Assembly: GCA_020636075.1 (NCBI GenBank)
Contig: JACJYO010000003.1
Location: 186,001 to 250,000, forward strand
Direction of reading: 5' to 3'
Length of the DNA: 64,000 nt
DNA from: Lewinellaceae bacterium
Lineage (GTDB): Bacteria; Bacteroidota; Bacteroidia; Chitinophagales; Saprospiraceae
The translations under genes were made by a program, and so were the position numbers. Under the pieces are notes generated by a model. That model was not told the DNA's origin and made no database searches. It saw nothing but the letters and a program-made list of their open reading frames with translations. Shown here piece by piece: positions 10,017 to 18,895 of this stretch. Each line of letters starts with the position of its first letter. Positions within the stretch are counted from its first letter, which is position 1.

Positions 10017-12560
10017 ATGAGAAAAAACAATATCCGTCCGCTTGTTTTCCTGTTGTTGCTGGCCTGTACAACCGCTGGTTGGGCACAGCCCGGTGGCTGG
10101 GCCGTAAAGGCTGCCGATTACCAGTTCAGTATGAATATGGTGGTGCAAATAGACCTTGGTGGCAATATCAGTGCTGCACCGGACAACCACCTCGCGGTGT
10201 TTTTCAACAATCAGATCCGGGGTTATGCTGTGCCGGTCCAAATCGGTGGCCAAGTGTATTTCTTTCTAAATATTTATTCCAACACCTACCTGAACGACAG
10301 CCTGTATTTTCTGGCGTTTATCGGTGCGGAACAACGCATTTACGAATCAACCGATACCGTAGTCTTTTTACACCACCAATTGATCGGTACGATTGCCGAC
10401 CCCTACATCCTGCATTTTCAGCTGGGCACCCGGCCGCTGATTTTTTCCCTGGCGGAAATCGAATACGCGGAATCGAACTGCCTCCCGGATTTTGTGACAG
10501 ACGTGCAGGCTTCCGATGATGTTGATGTGGAAGGCGATAGCCTGAAATACGATATTTCAGGCGGCGCCGACGCCGCTTTTTTTGCCATCGATTCGGTGAC
10601 AGGGGTATTGACCTGGCAAAATTTTTTTCCGGATTTTGAAAACCCTGCCGACGCCGACGGCAACAATATCTACCTGGTGCAGGTGCGGGTACGGGACCGG
10701 TCTGGAAAGACCTCGACGCAGGATATCGCGGTACGGATTACCGACAGTCCGGCGCCGACCGCCGTATGTCCACCGGCTCTTACCGTACATACGAGCGATG
10801 ACGGGCCCGGCGATTGCATTGTCGTGCCGGAAACCGACCTATCGGTGAGCATCCCGTCCAATTGTGCCACAAACCAAATTGCATACCAACTGGAAGGCGC
10901 AATGACCGGGCAGGGCAGCGGCCAGGTGCCGATAAATCTGGCTTTCGGGATTGGACAAACCGTTGTGCACTACACGGTCGCAGACGATGCCGGTACGCGG
11001 AGCAGTACCTGTAGTTTTACGGTAGAGGTTGTCGATGATGAACCGCCAGCTATTGCCTGCCCGGCCAATCAGGTAGTACCGCATATGTATATCGCCCCCT
11101 GTTCGGCGCTGGTAACCGGTATCGATGCTGTTTCCAGCGACAATTGCGGTGGGGTGCTGCTGCAGTATGAATTGAGTGGCGCCACTACCGGTGCGGGCAA
11201 CGGGCTTGCCAGTGGTCTGGTGTTCAATACCGGGCTCACGACGGTGGCATATATGGCGACGGACGAGGCCGGCCGGAGTTCTACGTGCTCATTTACGGTG
11301 TCCGTTTCGTCCTGCAACCTGGAATTCAGCGGGAACATCTACTGGGAGGAGGACGGCACGAGCGGCGTGGGCAATGCGACCGTCAACCTGACGGGCGGCA
11401 GCATCGCAAATGCCCATACGGACAACAACGGGCAATACCTGATTGCCATACCACCCACAAGCGGCAATTTTACGCTAAAACCAATTAAAAACATTAACAA
11501 CCTGAATGGGGTTACTGTGGCCGATGCCACGGCCATTCAGCAGCATGTAACGCTGATCAATCCGATTGTGAATCCTTTTAAATTAATCGCCGCCGACGTT
11601 AACCGTGATAATACGATCTCTACTTTCGATGCCTTACTGATCAAGCAGAGCCTGTTGGGCAGCCCGGCCGCGAACAACATTTTCAATGTGTCCTGGCGTT
11701 TTACGCCGATGAGTTGGACGCCGGAAACACCCCCCTGGGGCTTCCCGGAAACAATTGACTTGGCGGGAGTGAGCAGTAACCAAAGCGGTCTGGATTTCTA
11801 CGGGGTGAAAATCGGTGATGTGGTGATGACGTATGCTGATCCAGCGGGTTTCGGGGCCGAAACCCCGGGATTGACGCTGCAAACGCCAGAGCAAGTGCTA
11901 CAAAAAGACGCGGTGCTGGAGGCGGAGTTTCGCGCCGATCCCTTCCAGGACCTGAACGGCTTTCAGTTTGCGCTGCGTTTTGATATGGCTGTGTTGCAAT
12001 TCGAGGGCATTGAGCCACTGGGGGGACTGCCGTTGTTGCTGGATAATTTCGGCACGTACCACATTGACCAAGGTGAAATACGTACCGTATGGGTACCGGA
12101 TAAACCGGCGCAGTCGGGCGAAGCGGCGGCCGTATTCCGCCTGCGGTTCAAGGCCCTGGAAAGCGGTGTGCGATTGAGTGAGGCATTGTGGTTGGATGAT
12201 TCGGGATTGGCCGGAATCGCGTACAACAGCGCCTATGCTGAATCGACGGTGGCACTTCGGTTTCCAGCGCTGTCAGCCGGTGCGGAACCAGGCGAAGCAT
12301 CCATGGCATTAGCGCTGGAAAACCGGCCAAATCCATTTGTTGACAAAACCGTCCTTCGGTTTGAGTTGCCGGAGGCTGGCGAGGTTCAATTGCGCGTGTC
12401 GGATGCACGGGGTCGTCTTTTGTACAGCCACCGGGCCTGGTACCCGGCCGGCTGGCAAGAGGAGGTGTTTGACCGGAGCGGAGATCCGGGAGTGCTATTT
12501 TGTGAACTGCTGACGTCCTGCGGCAGCCTGATCCGGAAGATGGTGCGTACGATGGAGTAG
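10017..12560 (+). CDS. T9SS-exported protein with HYR, dockerin-like and cohesin-like modules
   Basis: The ATG at 10017 starts a signal peptide (IRPLVFLLLLACTTAGWAQ); an upstream in-frame start at 9924 would add a leader that does not look like a signal peptide. The protein has about 847 residues. Modules: the domain shared with the preceding giant protein (about 22-140, MNMVVQIDL ... FFNNQIRGYA); a cadherin-like domain (155-260); two HYR domains (about 240-440, each ending SSTCSFTV); a carboxypeptidase-regulatory/SdrD-B-like strand; a dockerin-like pair of calcium loops (about 497-545, VTVADATAIQQ and AADVNRDNTISTFDAL); a cohesin-like beta sandwich (about 600-740); and a type A T9SS tail (766-847, NRPNPFVDKTVLRF). 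The order matches the neighbouring surface gene and suggests co-expression. The dockerin-like loops may only stabilise the chain. Confidence 0.87.
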   Translation: MRKNNIRPLVFLLLLACTTAGWAQPGGWAVKAADYQFSMNMVVQIDLGGNISAAPDNHLAVFFNNQIRGYAVPVQIGGQVYFFLNIYSNTYLNDSLYFLAFIGAEQRIYESTDTVVFLHHQLIGTIADPYILHFQLGTRPLIFSLAEIEYAESNCLPDFVTDVQASDDVDVEGDSLKYDISGGADAAFFAIDSVTGVLTWQNFFPDFENPADADGNNIYLVQVRVRDRSGKTSTQDIAVRITDSPAPTAVCPPALTVHTSDDGPGDCIVVPETDLSVSIPSNCATNQIAYQLEGAMTGQGSGQVPINLAFGIGQTVVHYTVADDAGTRSSTCSFTVEVVDDEPPAIACPANQVVPHMYIAPCSALVTGIDAVSSDNCGGVLLQYELSGATTGAGNGLASGLVFNTGLTTVAYMATDEAGRSSTCSFTVSVSSCNLEFSGNIYWEEDGTSGVGNATVNLTGGSIANAHTDNNGQYLIAIPPTSGNFTLKPIKNINNLNGVTVADATAIQQHVTLINPIVNPFKLIAADVNRDNTISTFDALLIKQSLLGSPAANNIFNVSWRFTPMSWTPETPPWGFPETIDLAGVSSNQSGLDFYGVKIGDVVMTYADPAGFGAETPGLTLQTPEQVLQKDAVLEAEFRADPFQDLNGFQFALRFDMAVLQFEGIEPLGGLPLLLDNFGTYHIDQGEIRTVWVPDKPAQSGEAAAVFRLRFKALESGVRLSEALWLDDSGLAGIAYNSAYAESTVALRFPALSAGAEPGEASMALALENRPNPFVDKTVLRFELPEAGEVQLRVSDARGRLLYSHRAWYPAGWQEEVFDRSGDPGVLFCELLTSCGSLIRKMVRTME

Positions 12561-12668
12561 ACGCAGCGGAGATTCCTGGTTTGGCCACGGAGGTGCTGTA
12601 ATTCGCAAATCCAAAATTGTGCATCAGCTTTTATGTGACAGCCTCAGATTCCCGGCACAATCCCGCAT

Positions 12669-14540
12669 TCAACCTTTCACCCAAACATTATCGCTCCGGT
12701 CAACATCCGGCACATGCGGGTCGCTGAGTTCAACTTTCACAATGTCATTTTTCGAAGAAACCGGAATGTCTGCCACTTGGGCGCCATTTTCCCAAACGCC
12801 GATGCTCCGGTGTATTTTTTCCGTACTTCCGTCGGCATAGGTCACCGTCAAATCTATCGGCAGGGGTTTGCTGCCTTTCAGGGCTACGGATATCCGTTTT
12901 TTCCGGCCGGTCGGTTGCACCGTTTGGATGGCCAGGTCGGGAATGCCGTCGTCAAAAAACCAGGCTTTCCAAAACCAATTCAGGTTTTGCCCGGCGCCCG
13001 CATTCATGCAATTGAAAAAGTCCCAGGGCAGCGGGTGTTTGCCCTGCCAGGTGCGGATGTAATGGTGCAGGGCTTTGTGGAAAAGATCGTCACCAAGCAG
13101 GTCTTTGACGTAGAGGTAACCCATCGCCGGTTTCGGGTACGAGTTGGTGAAGAAGCCGACACCCGAAAGTTGGGTGCTCAGCGTGGTGATGGGCAGATCG
13201 CCCTCGGTGCCGGCTGATCTTTCGTAAGGCCCCACGCCATAGGTATCAACGATGGATGGATCGATCATGGGAGAGATCAGCCATTCGCCGATGGTGGCCC
13301 AGCCCTCGTCCATCCAGCCGTATTTGGTTTCATTGGTGCCCATGTAAAACGGGAACATCGTGTGAAAGATCTCGTGGTCGGTGAGTTCGATACTTTCCGC
13401 GACATCCTCCACGGGGTTGTCGTTGACCATCATCGGGTATTCCATCTGATCCAGTCCGTCAAACACCGTTTCGTGCGCGTACGGGAAGGGCCATTTCGGA
13501 AAGCGAAAACTCATGGCCGCCACCGTCGCCCTGGCATCACTCAGTACCCGGAAATAGTCTTTGTGCGCCGGGTTAAACACCGCGTCGACCCGGGTGCGCC
13601 GGCCGGTTGTGCTGTCTACCACCAGGCTGGTCGACTGCCACATGTAGTGGTTGCTGGTGGCAAAAACGAAGTCCGTGACGTTAGTCGCTTCAAATTCAAA
13701 AGTGTTCACCGGCCGGTCGAGGGTAATTTTGCCAAAGCGCAGGTCTGAACTATCGACGATATTCACCTGGGCATCCTCAGTTTCTGCTGCGGCGAGGCGC
13801 TGGCAGTAGGCCGGATTCAGCACATCATGGCAGTTTTTCAAATCGCCCGTTGCCCACACCAGGTAATCTTTGGGTACCGTGATGGCTGCTTTGAAATTGC
13901 AAAAGTCGTTGTAAAACTCCTGCGTGCCGAGGTAGGGGTTGGTGTTCCAACCGTCTACATCGTCGTACACGGCAATACGGGGAAAAAAGTAGGCAACAAA
14001 ATAAGCGCCCTGGTCAATGGCGCCGGTGCGCATGTGCGAGCCTTCATTCAGGTAATACGAAAAGTCGATGGCGATATGGATTTGTCCATTGGGCAATAGC
14101 GGCGGCACCGGCAGAAACATTTCCGTGCCCCGGATGCGGGCCTGCTTCACCGGTTTTTCCGTGCCATTGACCCGGATCTTCTCGAGGGTCACGCCGTCGC
14201 CGATATCCGCTGCTTTAAAAGCCGCCAAGCGCATCGAACCGCTTTGGTAGAGATTCGGGTATAATTTGAAATGGATACTGCTCAGGGTGTCGGGGCTATT
14301 GTTGGTGTACACCATGTCGGCCGTTCCGCCGACCAAGCGGGTTGCCGGATTGAAATTGATCTTCAGGTCATAATCGGCAGTGTTTTGCCAGTAATTTTTG
14401 CCGGGTTGCCCGCTGTGGCTGCGGGTGTTTTTTTCAAAAGCAGTCTGAATGTTTCGGGCAATGGGTAGTGGTTGTTGCGCCCTGAGCAGGCCGGTAGCAG
14501 CCAGGAGCAGCATAAAAGGAAAGCATCGAATGGAGATCAT
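12669..14540 (-). CDS. M1-family zinc metallopeptidase, secreted
   Basis: About 623 residues. The start at 14540 gives a signal peptide (MISIRCFPFMLLLAATGLLRAQ); the frame stays open to 14687, but the added residues do not fit a leader. The zinc site is complete: HEIFH at about residue 388, then 18 residues, then the glutamate in GWMDEGWA, which is the HExxH-x18-E pattern of M1 aminopeptidases. N-terminal beta-sandwich features of M1 enzymes (YDLKINFNPATRLVGGTADM) are present. The usual GxMEN exopeptidase motif seems to be replaced by the stretch around GLDQMEYPM, which keeps the M-E pair. It probably trims peptides in the periplasm or outside the cell. It is convergent with the preceding gene. 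Confidence 0.88.
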   Translation of the reverse strand: MISIRCFPFMLLLAATGLLRAQQPLPIARNIQTAFEKNTRSHSGQPGKNYWQNTADYDLKINFNPATRLVGGTADMVYTNNSPDTLSSIHFKLYPNLYQSGSMRLAAFKAADIGDGVTLEKIRVNGTEKPVKQARIRGTEMFLPVPPLLPNGQIHIAIDFSYYLNEGSHMRTGAIDQGAYFVAYFFPRIAVYDDVDGWNTNPYLGTQEFYNDFCNFKAAITVPKDYLVWATGDLKNCHDVLNPAYCQRLAAAETEDAQVNIVDSSDLRFGKITLDRPVNTFEFEATNVTDFVFATSNHYMWQSTSLVVDSTTGRRTRVDAVFNPAHKDYFRVLSDARATVAAMSFRFPKWPFPYAHETVFDGLDQMEYPMMVNDNPVEDVAESIELTDHEIFHTMFPFYMGTNETKYGWMDEGWATIGEWLISPMIDPSIVDTYGVGPYERSAGTEGDLPITTLSTQLSGVGFFTNSYPKPAMGYLYVKDLLGDDLFHKALHHYIRTWQGKHPLPWDFFNCMNAGAGQNLNWFWKAWFFDDGIPDLAIQTVQPTGRKKRISVALKGSKPLPIDLTVTYADGSTEKIHRSIGVWENGAQVADIPVSSKNDIVKVELSDPHVPDVDRSDNVWVKG

Positions 14541-14895
14541 CGTAGGCTGTTTGTGTAATAGCATTTTCGGGGCACAAAGAAACGGCAATGGGGTGGTGAA
14601 ACCGGGAATAAATGGAGAACTGATGCCTGCCGGCCTCCAAATGGCAGCATTTGGCCGTTTTTTGTAGGTAATCCAAGTAGTAGCCAACCATTACGGAGAC
14701 AAATTTTTTTATTTTTCAGACAGGATCAACATGCTTTTTCATGATCACTTCTTGGGTTACGCAGCAGGCTTGTTTTACAAAACTTTTGATCGCCGTCTGA
14801 TAACCATTGGGTGTTTCCCGGATACATTGCGGAGAACGTAGGCCACAGCTTCGAGAGATGATTTTAACCTTTCGAACAATAGCCGATCAAAATAA

Positions 14896-14927
14896 TTGCC
14901 AGTATGCAACTTTGAAAGTTATATTTG
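14896..14927 (+). promoter_or_regulatory. Bacteroidota-type promoter
   Basis: TTG at 14896-14898 and TATATTTG at 14920-14927 match the Bacteroidota sigma-A pattern (TTG, about 19-21 nt, TAnnTTTG). It lies 73 nt upstream of the ATG at 15001, leaving an A/T-rich leader. The rest of 14541-14895 shows no gene. Confidence 0.6.
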
Positions 14928-15000
14928 CGCAACGCCCCTTTTGAAGAAATAATTACGCTGATTTCTTTTTTTTAAAACGTTATTTCTAAAAACTTTTCGA

Positions 15001-15510
15001 ATGAAAACATTTTTGAAAATCTCCGTGCTCACCCTGTCCTTTCTTACCGCTTGCTTTATTTCCAATGTTAATGCCCAGGATGACCGTTCATCCAAGACAA
15101 CAGCAGAAATCCAGGACTTTTTTACGCAAATGGAAAAAAGCTTTAATGACCTGGATGCCGGTGCAGTGGGTAGCAGCTATGCCAAAGATGCCGTAATGAC
15201 TGTCGAGGATGGCACCTCGGTTAAGGGCAGAGACGCCATTCAGAAGTGGTACCAAGACGCTTTTGATGCCGCCAAGCCCGGTATTGAAGTTTCGGTAGGG
15301 GACATCGTGGTTATTTCCTCAACGGCCGCTCAGGTAACTGGAAAGTATAGCGTTAGCATTACGGACAAGGAGTCTGGCGAATCCATGGAAATAAACGGCA
15401 CATTTTCCATGCTCGTAAGGAAATCCGATAGTGGCTGGCACATTGTCCGGGAACTGGATTCGGCGGCGCCACCATCTACGGATGCATCGGGTTCCGACGA
15501 TAAAAATTAA
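15001..15510 (+). CDS. Secreted NTF2-like (SnoaL/DUF4440-type) protein
   Basis: 169 residues, beginning with a signal peptide (MKTFLKISVLTLSFLTACFISNVNAQ). The remainder fits the NTF2-like cone fold of SnoaL/DUF4440 proteins: a first helix with FTQMEKSFNDLDAGAVGSSY, then AKDAVMTVEDG, VKGRDAIQKWYQDAF, and a strand with WHIVRELDSAA. Members of this family bind small ligands or act as isomerases or hydrolases; the catalytic role cannot be read here, and many secreted copies have no known function. It stands alone behind its own promoter. A short polar tail (PPSTDASGSDDKN) ends the protein. Confidence 0.82.
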   Translation: MKTFLKISVLTLSFLTACFISNVNAQDDRSSKTTAEIQDFFTQMEKSFNDLDAGAVGSSYAKDAVMTVEDGTSVKGRDAIQKWYQDAFDAAKPGIEVSVGDIVVISSTAAQVTGKYSVSITDKESGESMEINGTFSMLVRKSDSGWHIVRELDSAAPPSTDASGSDDKN

Positions 15511-15722
15511 CTGGCACTACGATCTAACTGGCAGGAGCGGATTCGGCATGAAAAAACAGGCTGGCGTCCATTATTTGGCGCCGTAGCCATCCGAATACAT
15601 CCTGTTTTGCCAATTTTTTCACGTTTGGCTGAATGGCATAATGGCGACATGGTTTCATGGCACTGTTGTGTGGTTCAGCCAAATTTTTTTGTTGCGGCTT
15701 CTGACAGCGTTTCCTGTTTTTT

Positions 15723-16745
15723 TCAAAAGTGCAACGCATGAAACCGCACATCCCCCCGGTTTGTCAGCTCCAGCGCCGGCGCCGGAATCTTAATAATATT
15801 CAGGGTGCCGGCCAGCAGGCGTAAAAAGCGATTTCGAAGCGGTAGCCGCGTCAGGTCGATGTCGAAGGAAAGATAAAATTGCCGGGTGCGGGGGTAGAGG
15901 TCCGGGTCGAGGCGGTACACATCGCAGTCGGGACCGTCGCAGTTAATGTTGCTTTTCCACTCATACCCCTGCCCTACGAACAGGTTTTCAGCACCTACCC
16001 CTACCGCTACATTAAGCCACTTTGGCAGCCAGGTGGCGCGTTGGGGGAAAAACGAACGCGGGTTCACGGAAACCCAAACGGTATTCGCATTATAGTTTTT
16101 CAAAAAAAGGCTAACCAGTCCTGTCCCGTAGATATCGTCGGAACGGTCTTGCAAGGTGGTGGAGCCGTCGCTGCCGGCAGGAGAAACGGGGTAAATGCGG
16201 TCGTCAGGGTAGTCTTTCGGCCAGGCGCTCAGCTTCAGGGAAATGCGTTGTTCGTGCCAGCCGATTTGCTGCGAAACGAAAAGTCCGGAGCCGAGCAGGT
16301 TGGCGCCCATATCGCTCCAGGAAAAACCGCCGGGCGTGGAAAGCCCGTCAAAAACTTCCAACGTCGCCATGAGGACCTGGCCACCGGCGAAGCCCGTCCA
16401 GGCCGCCGCATTCGGCCGGATGCCCGCCCAGCGTGCGCCTGCGTACAGCCAGCGGCTTTCGTTGTAGGCCAGAAACCCGTGGCCCATTTTGTCCATCTGG
16501 TTCCAGTCGCCCAGGTCGTCGGCAGTGTGGAAGCTGCTGGTGGAGCCGTCGGATACCCAGTTCCGGTGCAGGATCACCAGCGCGCTGCCGTAGAGCACCG
16601 TTGCGGTACCGACGCCCGCCCAAAGCCGGGGCTTGTGCAGGCTGTCGGCCGGTTGAAGGGAGAAAAAGGGTTGGTTTTGGCCGGGCAGGCAGGTTGGCGC
16701 GAGCCAAAAGAACAGGCAGAGTGCGGTGAGTGTGGTGCGTAGCAT
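15723..16745 (-). CDS. DUF2279 family secreted/outer-membrane protein
   Basis: About 340 residues from the ATG at 16745, which gives the signal peptide MLRTTLTALCLFFWLAPTC; a longer frame to 16787 is less likely. The middle matches the DUF2279 (YfiM-like) family: DDLGDWNQMDKMGHGFLAY, a hydrophobic GGQVLMATLEVFDG stretch, and GFSWSDMGANLLGSGLF. The C-terminal half, rich in aromatic strands, may form a small barrel. DUF2279 proteins are thought to be envelope proteins, but their role is unknown. The 212-bp convergent gap to the NTF2-like gene shows no gene. Confidence 0.8.
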   Translation of the reverse strand: MLRTTLTALCLFFWLAPTCLPGQNQPFFSLQPADSLHKPRLWAGVGTATVLYGSALVILHRNWVSDGSTSSFHTADDLGDWNQMDKMGHGFLAYNESRWLYAGARWAGIRPNAAAWTGFAGGQVLMATLEVFDGLSTPGGFSWSDMGANLLGSGLFVSQQIGWHEQRISLKLSAWPKDYPDDRIYPVSPAGSDGSTTLQDRSDDIYGTGLVSLFLKNYNANTVWVSVNPRSFFPQRATWLPKWLNVAVGVGAENLFVGQGYEWKSNINCDGPDCDVYRLDPDLYPRTRQFYLSFDIDLTRLPLRNRFLRLLAGTLNIIKIPAPALELTNRGDVRFHALHF

Positions 16746-16912
16746 GCGGTGTGAGATCGAGTTGACTCCTAACTGCAAGAACTGCACCGAAAAAAGTTTA
16801 AAATTCTACCACCCTTTTTGAACGCAAGACATAATCCCCGGACTTGATTTCCAATCTGCTAAAATTTAAAAATGTGCAGGAGCAGGTATAGCCCCTGGTC
16901 TGCCTCGTCTGA

Positions 16913-17836
16913 CTAGGCATTAAGCACAACCGGCTTCCTCTTACTCAATCGTTCGGTACTAACAAAGTATACACCAGCCAACACTAGTATTGCGGCCAAA
17001 GGTTTATCCCAGGTAAGCGAATCCTGCCCGACAACCATAGCTACTACTGATGCTATTATTGGTTGTAAATTCATGAATATGCTCACAACACTTGCTTCCA
17101 GCCTTTTGAGGGCAAAGGGCATAAGAAAAAAGGCAAGGGTAGTTGAAAAAAGCAATGCAAAAGCCAATAAAACATAGGGCAAAAGAGCGGTGCTTTCTGT
17201 AAACATGGCTTGTTCATTCAGTACGGTAGTGCTAAAAGGAAACACTGCCACAGCCGAAACAAGAAACATCCATTTGGCAACGGTAACGGGCTGGTATTTT
17301 ACAGAAATTCGCCGGGTTAAAACGAGATAGCCGGAATAGCAGAGCACGCATAAAAAGGCAAAAAGTATCCCCAATGCACCATGTGCCCCATTTTCACTAT
17401 TTGATTTGCCCAACAAGATGATAAGGGCGGCTCCGGAAATGCCAAGGATGATTCCTGTTATTTTTCTCGCCGGTATCGCCTCTTTTAGAAACATGGCAGA
17501 GAGCAACAAAACCACGGCGGGAGTGAGCGCCATAATTAAGGAAAAAACCACCGGCGAGGTGTATTCCAGCGAAAGTGAAAACAGGAACTGCGTACCCAGA
17601 AATCCCATCAAACCGCCAATGAACATCAATACCAGGTCGTTGCGATGCACCTTCTCGGATCGCATGAGTAAACTGGCTGCCCAGAACACCAGCGTTCCAA
17701 AAAACATTCTGATTGTTGTATAACCTATTGGAGTCATCCATTGCGCGACCAATGCTTTGGTAACCGGAATGTTTAAACCAAAAATGATGTTTGCTCCAAG
17801 AATGGCCAGGAGGCCCTGTTGATTTTCTTTATGCAT
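16913..17836 (-). CDS. EamA/DMT-family exporter
   Basis: About 307 residues from the ATG at 17836; the frame extends to a TTG at 17890, which is less likely. Ten hydrophobic segments appear as two repeated EamA halves, the usual layout of drug/metabolite transporters. It begins GLLAILGANIIFGLNIPVTK, which is typical of the family, and GALIILLG and SVVAMVVGQD occur at the ends of the halves. It lies last in the AraC-led minus-strand cluster, 81 nt after a cupin gene, so it may export a product or toxic intermediate of that cluster (inference). The substrate cannot be predicted. Confidence 0.85.
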   Translation of the reverse strand: MHKENQQGLLAILGANIIFGLNIPVTKALVAQWMTPIGYTTIRMFFGTLVFWAASLLMRSEKVHRNDLVLMFIGGLMGFLGTQFLFSLSLEYTSPVVFSLIMALTPAVVLLLSAMFLKEAIPARKITGIILGISGAALIILLGKSNSENGAHGALGILFAFLCVLCYSGYLVLTRRISVKYQPVTVAKWMFLVSAVAVFPFSTTVLNEQAMFTESTALLPYVLLAFALLFSTTLAFFLMPFALKRLEASVVSIFMNLQPIIASVVAMVVGQDSLTWDKPLAAILVLAGVYFVSTERLSKRKPVVLNA

Positions 17837-17917
17837 AAAATGTATGTTCCGGATCCAGTTTGAATTGTTCCCGGTTAATGTTTTCGACAACGCTGTTCTA
17901 TCAGTTTGAATTCAAGC

Positions 17918-18319
17918 TTATTGCTTCCCTGAATAATCATCATCGCTCACATGCTCCATCCAGGTAACCACTTCGCCATTTACCTCTTCCTGGATGGCGA
18001 TGTGGCTCATCGGAGCGTTTGACGAAGCCCCGTGCCAGTGCTTTTCGTTCGGTTCAAAATACACGACATCGCCTGGGCGGATTTCCTCAATCGGTCCGCC
18101 TTCCCGTTGCACCCAACCCAGACCTGATTGGACAATTAAGGTTTGTCCGGCAGGGTGTGTGTGCCAGGCAGTTCGTGCGCCCGGCTCAAACGTGACCAGC
18201 GACCCGGCTCCTTTTGTTACTTCTTTTTTTCCGAACAAAGGTTCCACCCGGACGGTGCCTGTAAACCAGTCCTCCGGGCCTTTAAAATAACCTTGCGTTC
18301 CATTTTTCTTGATTTCCAT
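17918..18319 (-). CDS. Cytoplasmic cupin-domain protein
   Basis: 133 residues from the ATG at 18319 (MEIKKNGTQGYFKGPEDWF), the usual start of this subfamily; a TTG 27 nt upstream would overlap the preceding gene. It is a single-domain cupin with the metal-binding first motif WHTHPAGQTLIV and second motif HWHGAS. Proteins of this type are often annotated as (R)-mandelonitrile-lyase-like or carboxymuconolactone-associated cupins; their true substrates are mostly unknown. No signal peptide is present. It is clearly related to the secreted cupin at 20099-20602, sharing HTHPAGQ, IRPGDVV/IRKGDVV and HWHGAS. Confidence 0.88.
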   Translation of the reverse strand: MEIKKNGTQGYFKGPEDWFTGTVRVEPLFGKKEVTKGAGSLVTFEPGARTAWHTHPAGQTLIVQSGLGWVQREGGPIEEIRPGDVVYFEPNEKHWHGASSNAPMSHIAIQEEVNGEVVTWMEHVSDDDYSGKQ

Positions 18320-18326
18320 TGCTTGA

Positions 18327-18695
18327 TTATTTATTTGTTTTTTCAAAAGTTACGGCACTTTTCGATGCCAATGCTTGCATAAAGCCCGCTACATTTTCCA
18401 GTCGCCCAAGTGGGATCAAGCCGCTTGCATATCCAAAATCCTTGTAAAAAATGGCGACGTCTCCCCACGGGGCGTAGTACATAATATCGCCCACAGAAGG
18501 ATCGGCACCTTCCGGTGCTCCATCCTTGTTTAATGGTGTTTTCGGATAGAAAATTTTTTCTATTCCGGCATAATCCTTCAACTCAACCGTGAACGGCATT
18601 TGATCTGCCAGGCTCTGCGCAGTAGGGTTGTTGTACAGCATTGCCTGAAAACTCAGTGATCCCACTTTGAGTACGATGGCTATTGTATCTAACAT
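18327..18695 (-). CDS. Cyclophilin-like fold protein
   Basis: 122 residues. The body (LADQMPFTVELKDYAG, KIFYPKTPLN, GDIMYYAPWGDVAIFYKD, LIPLGRLENV) matches the small cyclophilin-like family found with redox and cupin genes. The family is named for its fold; peptidyl-prolyl isomerase activity is not established. No signal peptide. Its stop lies 7 nt before the start of the next cupin, so the two are very likely co-transcribed. The ADH gene upstream is separated from it by about 200 nt of repeats. Confidence 0.82.
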   Translation of the reverse strand: MLDTIAIVLKVGSLSFQAMLYNNPTAQSLADQMPFTVELKDYAGIEKIFYPKTPLNKDGAPEGADPSVGDIMYYAPWGDVAIFYKDFGYASGLIPLGRLENVAGFMQALASKSAVTFEKTNK

Positions 18696-18704
18696 AGAGG
18701 CTGT

Positions 18705-18890
18705 TTAAATCTCGCACAGATTTTACACAGAAAATATGCGCAGATTTCACGCAGAATTTTCCGTGTAAAATCTGTGCAAACTAATCTGCGTAAAATCTGC
18801 GAGAAAAATGACCGGTGCTATATTCTGCGTGACATCTGTGCTAAAATACTTCTGTGTAAAATCATCTGTGTGAAATACCGATCAAAAAGT
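18705..18890. repeat. CTGCG/CTGTG imperfect palindrome cluster
   Basis: Nearly the whole space between the ADH and cyclophilin-like genes is made of variants of two words, CTGCGTAAAATCTGCG and CTGTGTAAAATCTGTG, in both orientations, at least eight occurrences. The repeats can fold into several alternative hairpins. No coding frame is visible. Related words appear at 22595, 24848-25000, 44985-45065 and 60235-60325. Confidence 0.75.
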
Positions 18891-18895
18891 TACGC

